Part shown: one piece after another, positions 15,011 through 27,889 of the stretch
Numbering within the stretch: the first letter of the stretch is position 1
Layout: each line of letters starts with the position of its first letter
DNA from: Dolomedes plantarius
Lineage: Eukaryota > Arthropoda > Arachnida > Araneae > Dolomedidae
Assembly: GCA_907164885.2 (NCBI GenBank)
Contig: OU015495.1
Coordinates: 103,142,622 to 103,206,621 of the forward strand
DNA length: 64,000 bases
Direction: 5' to 3'
The notes under the pieces: generated by a model
Seen by the model: the letters and a program-made list of their open reading frames with translations, nothing else
The model's database searches: none
What the model was told of the DNA's origin: nothing
Program-made: the position numbers and the translations under genes

Positions 15011-15704
15011 CGAGCCTTAATACTCGTACTCCCTCTAATCTCGTTCCCCTACTTAATCTAAATCTATGCAGTCAGTAATCGTAGGTCTGTGGAATAAAAT
15101 ACAATTAGTTTACATGTAAATCATTTACTTAAAATACTACTAATTAACCTGATTCAATCCGAGCCAATGTTTCTATCTCTCACCTCGTGACGCGCGCTCC
15201 GCTCAATCCGTAATCCGAAAACGCTCGGCAAATAACCCTTTATTAAACTTAGGTGCAAAACTTTCGCGCATGTTTATAGAATGTTCGAGAAGCCTCTATT
15301 CTAATGACGCTATACTTTTACTCCGCGTAACGCCCGTACGGGCTCTAAAAATTGATTAGTTCGCCCGACTATTCGAGCAAATCGAGGTCATCTAATGAAA
15401 CGGGGAAATTCCCTATTTTTTCACCCGTAGCGCGACCTGAAATATGAAAACAGTGACGTTTAATGCCACGAAATAAATTATCCTGAAGCCCCTTTTAAAT
15501 TTAGCTTAATTATTCCTGACATATATATATATACGTAATATTAAAAAACTAGTAATTTCTTAATTCAACACTCTTAACATTAAAAAACTATTAATTCCTC
15601 ACGTTAGTATTAAAAATTACATACCCCTTTTAGTTAACCTAATTAGTTAACTCCCCTAATTAGTTAACTCCCCTTGGACATTCATGTTAAATCCCATTGT
15701 TACA
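14878..15704. mobile_element. Possible second solo LTR
   Basis: The ends TGTAACA (14878) and TGTTACA (15704) form a perfect 7-bp inverted repeat with TG..CA termini. The flanking 5-mers TTCTT and GTCTT agree at 4 of 5. It contains a (TA)n expansion at 14935-15008. GC-richer unique sequence with CpG-rich words fills 15170-15440. No internal coding region is present. Confidence 0.4.
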
Positions 15705-15867
15705 GTCTTTGGTAACCCCAGGCAATATCATTAAAGATGGCTGACTTTTTAACGAAATTAAAACGTGCGCGGCGTGGGGGTCTAAAAAATTCAAATTTGC
15801 ACACAAACAACAACTTTTATCCAATCAGCCACTAAGACACACCTCTCTGTAACGTGTTGAGATCAAC

Positions 15868-16077
15868 TTATAAAACTATCTGATGTCTAAATTTAGACGC
15901 ACTCTGTAATATTTTGTCTGCTACGAAAAACCCGGCGGAGGGGCCGGTGAACTTAACAAATATGTAGTTCGAGAAATTTGGGGTATGATTTGTGTGTCCG
16001 AGGGTTGAGATGAATTGAGGAGCCAGTTCTTTATAACTACTTTCGAGATGCTGAAAAACGGCATCGGCCAACGACAT
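15868..16077 (-). CDS. Unrecognised 69-codon open frame
   Basis: An ATG at 16077 opens a frame starting MSLADAVFQHLESSYKELAP and ending at a stop at 15868. Its composition is protein-like (balanced residues, few Asn/Lys/Ile runs) and its GC content is higher than the surroundings. No domain is recognised and no exon partner was found. It could be a first exon, part of a retroelement next to the LTR-like segments at 13350-15704, or chance. Product unknown. Confidence 0.2.
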   Translation of the reverse strand: MSLADAVFQHLESSYKELAPQFISTLGHTNHTPNFSNYIFVKFTGPSAGFFVADKILQSASKFRHQIVL

Positions 16078-17471
<1,394 letters not shown>

Positions 17472-18342
17472 ATTTAGATCACAAAAATCACCAGACTTTT
17501 CTCAAAGCAAGTGAAATAGATCTAACGGAATTCGCCCAAACGTACTACAAAAAGAAAGATTGATTTCTTCTTTACTATCATTAGTTTGAAAACAATACGT
17601 ACACAAATAAGCAAAATCAGTCAATTGAATAAAAAGTAACAAATTTCAAAGGATCCTCCCCCCCTTTTTCATTCTCCAGAATTTTTTTAACAATCCTCTT
17701 GCATGCATGAGATTCGAATTCTGGAAATTTGAAGTTTTCTTTTTTGTACCTGATTTTATTTTTAAGACGACGACCCGTAATCTTTTCCTCGTTACAATTT
17801 TCAGAGGAAAGGGGGTTGAGGGGGGAGAGATCTTCCAGAAAAACAGAAATAAAGAAAAAAAGAAGAGGAAACGCTCTTGACTGATACTAGGAGGCTGACA
17901 GTGATGAGTTTCTCGCGAAAATTTCCTGAATTGTGAAATGGAAATAAGATGGTAACGAAAAAATCTTATTTATCCTATGCTTTTTTTTCATTGATAATAT
18001 CGTTTTGAAATATTTGGTGCAAGTATATTGCGTTGTTCGTCGTGAAAATTCTCTTCGCACGTTAAAATATAGTATCTTTTTTTCAGCGCTTCCTTAACAG
18101 CAATCCAAAAAGTCAAAAATATACAAGGGAAACATATAAAAGTCAAAAATATACAAGGGAATACAGTTTAAAACTGGTTTCCTAATTCCATAAGTATCAG
18201 AAGTAATATATATCCCAGCAAAGCAATCTTTCGAAATCGGCTTCAAACTGTAGGTCCTGTTGAGTCACAGAATAGCAAAAGATGACAGTATTGCTCCTAA
18301 CTAAGAGTATGTATGCAAAATAAGAAAAAATAAGTGTTTTCA
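17472..18342. other. Unique stretch, no gene seen
   Basis: AT-rich sequence with C-rich patches at 17655-17700. A 22-bp direct repeat lies near 18110-18165 (AAAGTCAAAAATATACAAGG twice). Confidence 0.4.
18215..18265 (+). repeat. SINE family B fragment
   Basis: GAAATCGGCTTCAAACTGTA followed by GGTCC matches the body of the family B SINE read on its own strand (compare the minus strand at 56390-56420). Confidence 0.5.
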
Positions 18343-18346
18343 TTAA

Positions 18347-19396
18347 CCTTTAGCTTACGGGGCCCAAATACCGATTCCCTCTTTGAACGGAAAATTCCAT
18401 ACCCCCTTTGTAAGAACAGCCATTACGATAGTTACACACACACACACATATACTGTGACATGGAACTCGACTTTTGTAATTATTTTAATTATTATACTAT
18501 TTTAATTCTAAAGAAAAAAAATTCTGATTTCATAATTTCGAAACAACATTATTCCGGTTCCATGCACATTTATAAGTGTATTTATTTTATTTTGTAGATC
18601 TTAAATTGTCTATGTGCTGAAAATCATTCCTGTGGTTTTTCGTACCGGTTTTCCTGGAAGAAGGGAATGTGCCTCCCGTATGCAATTAAGTGTGACCTGT
18701 AACAGTACGGATAGTACACAAGGTCATTTGCACAAGAAGGGAGAATTACTAGGCACCCTCTCGGTCATTAGGGGGACATAGTTCCTCCATAGCAACGTCC
18801 CAGCAACCATCTTTTAACCAATCATATATCTGAAAGGCGTTAAATGTTCTAGAACATTTTCTGACCTCTGCGATTTTCTGTGATGGGAAGTTTTAACGGT
18901 TTTTTGAGAGTCAGTTGAAGAAAAAGCTGCGACTGTTCTATAGCTCTAGGTTGTCCGCTCTTCAGCCCCAGTCGCAATTTTTGTATGCTGAGATATCTCG
19001 AGATTTCTGGTCTGTTTTTAGACCAAGTTTAGTAATACAATGAGAGATAATCATCAGTCTCCAATGAGGGTGGTGGTAAATAAAAATAATTTGTAATATA
19101 TTTATCAGGCGAGAGCACAGAATAATTAATATTTGTAGCTAGGTTTTATTATGTGTTCAAAAACTTTCTTAATGTATGTAGATAATTATTATGTAGTTTC
19201 TGTGCAAGTTGTAACTAACGGTAAAATTAATTTTAAATAAGAAGAAGAGAAACAAAATGCTAATATTATTTATTCAAATTGAGTTTGTTTTCTAATTATC
19301 TCAGACATGTGTCAGAATGTGTTTTCTCCAATTAACAATTTTAAAAGTGCCACTATACGATCATCTATTTTATTAACTGTTTTAACCCCACATAAT

Positions 19397-19442
<46 letters not shown>

Positions 19443-19510
19443 TTATTTATTTATTCATTCTTGAGCTCGTATTCTTGGGATACATGCTATCCCACCCAGT
19501 AAGGAAAAGG
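18347..19510. mobile_element. TTAA-flanked MITE, CCTTT family, 1.16-kb copy
   Basis: TTAA at 18343-18346 and 19511-19514 brackets inverted ends CCTTTAGCTTACGGGG and CCTTTTCCTTACTGGG. (CA)n occurs near the left end (18435-18449) and (CA)n(TA)n near the right (19397-19450). It is longer than its relatives at 44847 and 62879. The extra interior (about 18600-19060) is GC-richer and of unknown origin, possibly a further insertion. Confidence 0.7.
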
Positions 19511-19514
19511 TTAA

Positions 19515-21242
19515 CGCATTTTAATTTTTTTTTATTTTCCGGTTTTTTCTCCTATCTTAAAGTAAAGGGTTGCGATGATATCTTTCAAAAATCTCAATGA
19601 AATAAAATGATTAGCATTAATCTAAATGATGGAAACTTTTTTCAGTTTCGAAAATTAAATTCCCAATTCATGCTACATAAGATATGAACTTAAAACAACA
19701 TTAACACACACTAAAAACTGAAATTCAATAACAAATATTTAGTCTAACCCCTCAAAAATGTATGTAGATCTAACAGTAACTCCAACAGTAGGCCCAGGTT
19801 TCAAGATTCTTGTTCTCTGTGTACACAATCGGTAGATGAACGCAGTGTGTGTGTTTATTTCGTACATTTCGCTCGAAACTCTTAGTTATATTCTCTTTTA
19901 CGATGAATTTTATGATCTTCGCTTCTTGGATTCAAATGACGAGTGTGCTAGTGTTGTTTTTCTTATACCCAAGTATACAATGACGATGCACTCCATAAGT
20001 ACATCATCCAACTTCATGAAAAGTCTAAATATGCAAAAACACGATAAGTTTTTAACAGAATTAATTACAAGTTTCTCGAATATCCTTCATACAGTGATGC
20101 AGCAACTCGATCTCAGACGAAAACGAGAAGATTCTTTCCATACTTATACCAGCAACTGAGATAAAACAACGTCTTATTAAAAAGAGCCATGTGTATTACA
20201 TGCATAATATTGGAAGGGAAAAAGATATCATGTCAGCTACAATCATAATATCGCACCTCTGCTAGAAGAGTGTTATATCTCAAAATAGCCATATTTTCAG
20301 GAAGAGCTAAAGAAGATAAATGTCAAAATTTCATTTCTTGTTTAATAAGTGCTTATGATAATTTTAGGAAAACTTATTGTTCGAATCACTTCAGAAGGCA
20401 AAACTGTATACTATTAAAATTGTTTTAAATTTTTAAAGCATGATTTTGAATTTTAATTACAAGATATAAACTTCTTCTAGTAACCTCAATTTGTCAACAT
20501 GGACTGAAATGCTTGAGGGAATACTGTCATATCTCTATGCTAAAGCACAATCTATCTAAACTTTTCACAATAGAGAGAAAAACCTTTATAACATGAACAG
20601 AAGGTTAGAAAAAACAGTTAAATTTATTTCCAAATAAAAACATTTATTTTTCAAATAAAATTTAAGGAAAATTTTTATTACAGGAACGTTTTAATACAAC
20701 AACACTAGGCACTGACAAAATTCTTATTTTCAGTCTTCGCGCATGAGCAAGTTCCCCCTCCTAGTTGTGGAAGAAGTTAATAAGCGCCATCTAGGAGATT
20801 CAGTTGGTACTAGGGTTATAACATTGTTCGAGAAGGAGAAGCACTTCTTATAGAGCATTGTGGTGCAATTATCTCAAAATCGTAAATTTCGGAGATGTAA
20901 TATTCTTCCACCAGAGGTGGGATATTAGAAACTCTGCTAAGTCTCACTGCATTTACTAGAATGTTCCAAGAATAACTTCATTTAATAAAACTAGTTGTTT
21001 ATCCTTCATTTTTATTTTTTTATTTCGTTTGAAATTTCAATTATAACTGAACGAAATATACGGAGTGCTACATTTAAGTAAATCATTTATCAGAAACACC
21101 TTTAACCAATAATAGTGTAACCATCACTCAACTATTAGTCCTAGTGTTTTGATGTGGAAAGCGGGGAGATTTCAGGGAAATCACATTAGCTTAAACTATT
21201 TTTGGCCTCGTAGTGCAACCATATTTTTTTTAAATTCAAAGG
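19515..21242. other. Unique stretch with one long unassigned ORF
   Basis: This 1.7-kb stretch lacks recognisable repeats. It holds a 107-codon open frame at 19836-20159 and a GC-richer patch at 20735-20945 containing TAAGCGCCATCTAGG, a phrase that resembles arthropod repeat sequence. Confidence 0.3.
19836..20159 (+). CDS. Unrecognised 107-codon open frame
   Basis: The frame begins MNAVCVFISYISLETLSYIL and ends with a charged stretch, MQQLDLRRKREDSFHTYTSN. It is long for AT-rich DNA and its second half looks helical and amphipathic. There is no known domain, homologue or splice partner visible. It is equally compatible with a chance frame or an exon. Confidence 0.15.
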   Translation: MNAVCVFISYISLETLSYILFYDEFYDLRFLDSNDECASVVFLIPKYTMTMHSISTSSNFMKSLNMQKHDKFLTELITSFSNILHTVMQQLDLRRKREDSFHTYTSN

Positions 21243-22888
21243 AAATTCTATCAATATAATGTGGCGACACGTCTCGCAGTTTCCATAGCTTGTGGATATG
21301 GGATAATATGTAATACAATCACATATCCACAAGCATACTTTGATATTACTCCCGGCAGAACTTACTGTGGTATGTCATGAACAAAAAAAAGTTAATTACA
21401 TTAATCTTGAAATTTAAAAAAAAAAATGAAAAGTAAGTACAATTTTTTGAATACTAAATTAAATCAACCTGAAACTGAGCATTAAATCTCAGTTTCAGGT
21501 CAGGAAATCGATGAGGGGGAGAAAACGAAGGGGAAGATTCCATGGGATCGTGAACTCTAGGGGCCCTGAAAAGACCCTTTAAGAGGAAGCTTGGTGCAAG
21601 ACATAAGAATTCAGTAAAAATGTTTTTCGGCGTGCACGGGGATTAGCTCTAAGTGTCCCTGCTCACTTAGAGCTAATCCCCGAGTTCAAGAGCTTTGAAG
21701 TAGTAACAATCAAAAGCTTTTGATTGTTATTGCTTCAAAGCTCTTGAACATTACTACGTATAGTAAACCACTACAACAAGATATTGGCATTTAACAAAGA
21801 TCTTATGTAAAAACGCAAAGTATTATAGAGATATTTGATATATTAATATTCACAATTTTACAACTGCGGACCTAGGTAAAATACTGATGTAAAATAACTT
21901 TTTCTTACCTTGCAATATATGAACTATTAACTTAAATAGGACTAGTTAATACCCATCAAAACATGATGGCTAGATAGTAAATAAATGCACTAATACACAG
22001 ATTATACTCAACAAATCATTGCCAAATGTTTAAAATCATAATAATGCACAGAAAAAAATTAATATGCTTAAGCGGCCTCGTTCTTAGTGACTATCTAAAC
22101 CCAGATTTAAAAATGCCACTGAGCATGCACAGAAAGCAATTCTTTTTAATTGTAAATTATCGCTAATTAAACAGTGTGAAATAAACAATTTCCATTAGGT
22201 TTAATCTTATATTTCACGAACATAATTATCATAAAAATAAAAAAAGGCAGAGAGAGAGAAAGAGATCTAGAAAGACTCCTCGGAATAAACGTGTTTTTCA
22301 TTAAAACATGCCACTGAGCATGCGCAGAAACAGTGAGTTTCTAAAGACAGATTTAAACATGCCACTGAGCATGCGCAGAAATTAATTTTGAATTGTAAAT
22401 TATCGCTAGTTAATAGAAATTTCGGTTGCAAAAACCAAATTTGACAAATATACAGATTAGAATCTTTCGTTTAAGATCAAAATGATGTAAATGGATGCAG
22501 TAGTTTTCTCTCACGGACTGACCAAAAAGTCGGTTTAGCAACTTAAATATATAGATTTTATGTGACCTGTATATAAAAAGGTTACACGTCAAAAACAATT
22601 AGTTTAAATATTGAAAAAACAATTAAACTGGAAGTAAAGGATTGAGGGCTGTGCTGATACCTTATAGACCTTACTATAAATGCATTCACACTATATTACA
22701 AGATGAAATGTCAGATTCAAAGTTGAAGTAAGGAGCTTAGCCGAATCATTCTCTCTGCTCAGAGATCACTCTGTCTGAATTTCAGCTGTCTGAAACACGA
22801 ACGCTGAAAGCTATTTTACTTTTTTGGGGGGAACGAAATATAAAAATGATTGCTTACCTCAATTCAACAGTCAAGACGTTATCAGACT
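21243..22888 (+). repeat. Tandem duplication, copy 1 (1646 bp)
   Basis: Every base I compared recurs exactly 1689 bp downstream, apart from one T/A difference in a poly-A tract near 21416. The unit runs from AAATTCTATCAATATAATG to GACGTTATCAGACT. It holds four hairpins (21288-21749) and three copies of the phrase GCCACTGAGCATGC(A/G)CAGAAA (about 22113, 22308 and 22360). Confidence 0.95.
21288..21749 (+). other. Series of four strong hairpins, copy 1
   Basis: Hairpin 1, 21288-21334: 13-bp arms GCTTGTGGATATG. Hairpin 2, 21467-21500: 13-bp arms ACCTGAAACTGAG with a 7-8 nt loop. Hairpin 3, 21637-21682: 19-bp arms CGGGGATTAGCTCTAAGTG, 8-nt loop. Hairpin 4, 21684-21749: 33-bp arms with two mismatches that become G.U pairs in plus-strand RNA, and essentially no loop. 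Hairpins 3 and 4 are one base apart. Confidence 0.9.
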
Positions 22889-22931
22889 TCAATCAATCAA
22901 GACGTTATCAGACGTTATCAGACTTCAATCA
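22889..22931 (+). repeat. Junction between duplicated units, micro-repeats
   Basis: These 43 bases consist of short re-copied pieces of the unit end: TCAATCAA, then CAAGACGTTATCAGA and CGTTATCAGA. This pattern suggests replication slippage or template switching when the duplication formed. Confidence 0.75.
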
Positions 22932-24577
22932 AAATTCTATCAATATAATGTGGCGACACGTCTCGCAGTTTCCATAGCTTGTGGATATGGGATAATATGT
23001 AATACAATCACATATCCACAAGCATACTTTGATATTACTCCCGGCAGAACTTACTGTGGTATGTCATGAACAAAAAAAAGTTAATTACATTAATCTTGAA
23101 ATTTTAAAAAAAAAATGAAAAGTAAGTACAATTTTTTGAATACTAAATTAAATCAACCTGAAACTGAGCATTAAATCTCAGTTTCAGGTCAGGAAATCGA
23201 TGAGGGGGAGAAAACGAAGGGGAAGATTCCATGGGATCGTGAACTCTAGGGGCCCTGAAAAGACCCTTTAAGAGGAAGCTTGGTGCAAGACATAAGAATT
23301 CAGTAAAAATGTTTTTCGGCGTGCACGGGGATTAGCTCTAAGTGTCCCTGCTCACTTAGAGCTAATCCCCGAGTTCAAGAGCTTTGAAGTAGTAACAATC
23401 AAAAGCTTTTGATTGTTATTGCTTCAAAGCTCTTGAACATTACTACGTATAGTAAACCACTACAACAAGATATTGGCATTTAACAAAGATCTTATGTAAA
23501 AACGCAAAGTATTATAGAGATATTTGATATATTAATATTCACAATTTTACAACTGCGGACCTAGGTAAAATACTGATGTAAAATAACTTTTTCTTACCTT
23601 GCAATATATGAACTATTAACTTAAATAGGACTAGTTAATACCCATCAAAACATGATGGCTAGATAGTAAATAAATGCACTAATACACAGATTATACTCAA
23701 CAAATCATTGCCAAATGTTTAAAATCATAATAATGCACAGAAAAAAATTAATATGCTTAAGCGGCCTCGTTCTTAGTGACTATCTAAACCCAGATTTAAA
23801 AATGCCACTGAGCATGCACAGAAAGCAATTCTTTTTAATTGTAAATTATCGCTAATTAAACAGTGTGAAATAAACAATTTCCATTAGGTTTAATCTTATA
23901 TTTCACGAACATAATTATCATAAAAATAAAAAAAGGCAGAGAGAGAGAAAGAGATCTAGAAAGACTCCTCGGAATAAACGTGTTTTTCATTAAAACATGC
24001 CACTGAGCATGCGCAGAAACAGTGAGTTTCTAAAGACAGATTTAAACATGCCACTGAGCATGCGCAGAAATTAATTTTGAATTGTAAATTATCGCTAGTT
24101 AATAGAAATTTCGGTTGCAAAAACCAAATTTGACAAATATACAGATTAGAATCTTTCGTTTAAGATCAAAATGATGTAAATGGATGCAGTAGTTTTCTCT
24201 CACGGACTGACCAAAAAGTCGGTTTAGCAACTTAAATATATAGATTTTATGTGACCTGTATATAAAAAGGTTACACGTCAAAAACAATTAGTTTAAATAT
24301 TGAAAAAACAATTAAACTGGAAGTAAAGGATTGAGGGCTGTGCTGATACCTTATAGACCTTACTATAAATGCATTCACACTATATTACAAGATGAAATGT
24401 CAGATTCAAAGTTGAAGTAAGGAGCTTAGCCGAATCATTCTCTCTGCTCAGAGATCACTCTGTCTGAATTTCAGCTGTCTGAAACACGAACGCTGAAAGC
24501 TATTTTACTTTTTTGGGGGGAACGAAATATAAAAATGATTGCTTACCTCAATTCAACAGTCAAGACGTTATCAGACT
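22932..24577 (+). repeat. Tandem duplication, copy 2 (1646 bp)
   Basis: Near-identical second copy of 21243-22888 at a constant offset of 1689 bp. After 24577 the sequence diverges from copy 1 and continues as unique DNA. Confidence 0.95.
22977..23438 (+). other. Series of four strong hairpins, copy 2
   Basis: Identical set of hairpins in the second duplicated unit, shifted by 1689 bp. Confidence 0.9.
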
Positions 24578-25572
24578 ATCGAAAAGCAAGAGTACAAGGC
24601 ACTAAATTGCTCGCAAAATTAAAGTATCAAAATATTTGGCAAAATGATTCTCTTACGATTTTAATTAAATTCTTATCTTCTTTCCTTCTCAATACCTTGA
24701 ATTTTCGTTCTTCAAAAGAATCTTCTCAACTGGCTATCATTTCTTTCTGTGTTAGAAATGTACGATACAAGTAAAGAACATAAATTTTCTTGTATATTTA
24801 AAAATACCGAAACACAATACACACTATCTTTGTTCTATTTGTTGCTGTACTGATGACACTGCTCTTTTAATGATGCGATAAAAATGGCAATGTCATCAAA
24901 AGATGTTAGCAAACTGATATAGCAGCAGAAATACAACAAAATCTAATTCAGGTTGAAACTCTTAAAAGGTTTATAAACTTCTAAAATATCTCCGGATGGT
25001 CAAAGATTCCAATTAAGCTTACGAAAAATTCCAATTTATTATTTTTTACAATTTATTACATTTCATCTAAAGTAAAGAGATGTAATTATAAAAATTATAA
25101 GTATTCAATTAAAAGTAAAAATGGTAAGTAATATATACTCGTTCTTATACAAAGAATTGACAAATTTCAACTTTTTTGAAAAATTCGTAAAATTGAAGAA
25201 AAACATTTATGGTTACGGTATATACGAGTATAGGTATGTGTATGCACACACACATACTCAGCTGGGTATTAGATTTAATTAAAAGGGAGAATAAAAAATT
25301 GTTTCGAAACAATTAAAAAAGTTTTTGGTTTGTTTGTTTTTATAAACAGCTATAACTCCACACTTTCCATACAAAGTTTATTCCTCATTTTCCATATTAA
25401 GTTAAAAAAGGTTTAATTTTGTGTTGCCGTCAAGAAACAATTATATAACTTGTATAAACAGGTAAATTATGCTATCAGTGGTCTACACAGAGAAGTTTGA
25501 CCTTGTACAAATACCAATTTATATTTATGCATTATCTTTATGCAATTTTAAAGGTTGACCGAAAACGAAGTA
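24578..25572. other. AT-rich stretch, no gene seen
   Basis: The open frame that begins in the duplicated unit at 24535 and runs to 24774 has no recognisable domain. The rest is ordinary AT-rich DNA. Confidence 0.4.
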
Positions 25573-26513
25573 CAGTGATTTCCGCTTATAAGAATCACGT
25601 TTGTTATCATTGTTTTTGATTCTTATAAGTGGTTGATTCTTTTAGCCGAAATTTAGATTTTTGGACAGGTACACACACACCTATATATACATATATTAGA
25701 TAATTTACCAGAAAATACTCTTCCATTTACGTTAATTATCTTTTATTAAAATTATTTTTTATAATTTTAAAAATACAACTTAATTTCTAGACCTATAAGT
25801 AGATACACATGATTATAGTAAGAGAAGAAAAAAATCCAATATTTGTTACAACATACCTACTTAACAGTTTTAACATTTCAACTACAGGAAGGGAGCAAGA
25901 AAAAGTTTTCTATGGTAGTTTGACGTAATGAAGTTTTCAGGAGGCTGTTTATACCTATTTCAATGCCAATAGTCTCAGACGAAGATTCACCTTTTAGCTT
26001 ACGTTTCACGGTTTGATAACGTGCTGAATCTACTAATGTCATGTTTGCCTAAGTGATAGTGGACACTTCGCCGAAGATTTATCTGTTTCAGGGTCCAGGA
26101 AGCCGCAACCAGGATGTGGGAGGTAGAAAAAAAATAGAGCGGACCCGGACAGGCAAAGTTGCCCCCAGGACAAGCTAATAGGACAGTGTTGCGCTAAAGC
26201 GTTTAAGGGGAAACTATTATGTAATGTCTAACAAAGAAAGGGATGCATTTTGCGACTGTATTCCATTCCATCTTATCAGTCTTTCTTTAACAAAAAAAAT
26301 CAAGAACTTCGTGCCTTTTGAGGGTTTAAGTGGCTTTTTTTGAAAAATGAAAGGAAAGCGAAGAGTGTAAGCTGATTCTTAAAACCGGTGGATTGATTCT
26401 TTAAAGCGAAAATTTTAACATGGAAATAATACATTTGTTTTTATTTTTGCGATATTGATTCTTATAAACGGTTGATTCTTATAACCACTGATCACTATAA
26501 GCGGTGGTTACTG
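25573..26513 (-). mobile_element. Tigger/pogo-type element, internally deleted
   Basis: Inverted ends CAGTGATTTCCGCTTATA and CAGTAACCACCGCTTATA are flanked by TA on both sides (25571-25572, 26514-26515). The internal repeats GATTCTTATAAG/GATTCTTATAAA near both ends are typical of pogo-type termini. Only a short C-terminal coding remnant is left. Confidence 0.75.
25878..26042 (-). pseudogene. Probable C-terminal remnant of a Tigger-type transposase
   Basis: A 54-codon minus-strand frame ends with SLRQTTIENFF. This resembles the short Q-TTI-FF motif found near the C-terminus of many pogo/Tigger transposases. It sits inside an element with Tigger-like ends, which supports the call. The DNA-binding and catalytic domains are absent, so it cannot function as a transposase. 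Confidence 0.4.
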
Positions 26514-26515
26514 TA

Positions 26516-27073
26516 CTTGAAAAATAATTTTAGCTTTTGAAGATATTTCTAGAACATCAATAACGACAGGCTGACAATACAAAAAGAACTGTTGAAAAAT
26601 TAATGATAGCTAAAAAAAAATGCATTCTACCCTACAAAACCGTACTATAAAAATAAGGTAAAAAGCAGACTGCACATCCGAAATATAGGTGTTTCAGATA
26701 AAATGAGGCCTTTCTGTTCTTTGTAGATACGAAGGAACATATCGTTTGTGTATATCTAATATCTTTTCACCACAGTGAAAGCATGCGCTTTTTCTGGCAA
26801 GCGTTGTGACTGCTAAACAAATATATTAGGATCCAACTGCAACATATACAGTGGTCTGAATTCCCCGAGTCATCTTTGTCAGAAGTGATTGCCGGAATGA
26901 TAAAAACGTAATTTAATAATAAAAGAAGAAAAAATCAAAAGAAAAAGAAAAAAATTAAAACTTAACAAGATTTCCTTACTTTTGATGCAAGTATCTAAAG
27001 GAGTTTATCCAATATTTCGTACGCGAAATTTTCAATGGTAAACTTTTCGATAAATAAGCGGTAAAATGCAAGA
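26516..27073. other. AT-rich stretch, no gene seen
   Basis: Nothing recognisable in 560 bases. Confidence 0.4.
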
Positions 27074-27077
27074 TTAA

Positions 27078-27885
27078 CCCCCTACCTTACTATCACGAGT
27101 TAGCTTGGGTTCGACATTTTTGATTGAAATTATTATCGCGAGTTATCTCGGGCTAGATTTTTTTTCTTGTCCTGGTGAAGCATCTCGAGTAAATTTATTG
27201 AAGTTATTTCTAGAGCCGATAGATGGCATTACTTGTCAATTTTTATCGTTTTGAATGCTAGTTTGGGGAAGGAAGGTAAATTGAATATGGTTTCATTGTT
27301 TGTTGAAAGAGAATTATAGTTGAGCTGAGTAAATATGGATTCGGAGAGCGAAGATGACTTCGATGTTTATTGTAGTGAAACTGATATATCTTTATCAGAT
27401 TCTGGTAGTGATTCAATCCCACGAGAGTTTGTGGACTGTGTTCTAAGAGGAAAGACACACGAGGAAAACGTATACGAAGAGAAACAAGGTACTATTGTAC
27501 CGAATGCCAAATTCCATTGTGTGTCACGCCGTGCTTCAAAAACTATCACACTCAAAAGGATTTTTAATATTTTTTTAAAGCAGCAAGTATCTATTATTAA
27601 TTGTCATTATTGTTCATTATTATTTTGTTTTCTTTATAAATTGCTGTAGAGCTCTAATATTTTCTGTAAAAAATGCTTACAATTGTACTGTTTTTCTGTG
27701 CACGAGTTAACTCGGGATAATAATATAAAAGCATTATGTATTAAAATATCTCATTGGTTTCTTTTTTAAATTTGAAAATTATTATTACTCATAGTAAGTT
27801 TTTTGGATGTACCTCTAAAATCAGTAATAAAAAAATTAGGTTATTTTTGAAACGCTTATTGAAAATAAATAGGTAAGGTAGGGGG
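27078..27885 (+). mobile_element. piggyBac-like element, internally deleted
   Basis: TTAA (27074-27077 and 27886-27889) flanks perfect inverted ends CCCCCTACCTTA. Subterminal copies of the phrase CGAGTTA(G/T/A)CTCGGG occur near 27096, 27138 and 27704. The element keeps the start of an acidic open frame (27335), which fits the N-terminus of a piggyBac-type transposase. Confidence 0.75.
27335..27649 (+). pseudogene. N-terminal remnant of a piggyBac-type transposase (inferred)
   Basis: The ATG at 27335 opens MDSESEDDFDVYCSETDISL, a Ser/Asp/Glu-rich start of the sort that precedes the DDD domain in many piggyBac-family transposases. After about 70 codons the acidic frame gives way to low-complexity hydrophobic sequence and stops at 27649. 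This suggests that the catalytic part was lost and that the frame after about residue 70 is not original. The TTAA-flanked setting supports the call. The acidic start alone is not diagnostic. It cannot encode an active enzyme. Confidence 0.5.
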
Positions 27886-27889
27886 TTAA

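Noticed and set aside
22410..22598. Open frame repeated at 24099-24287
   Set aside because: It is repeated only because the whole 1646-bp unit is duplicated; no domain or coding bias.
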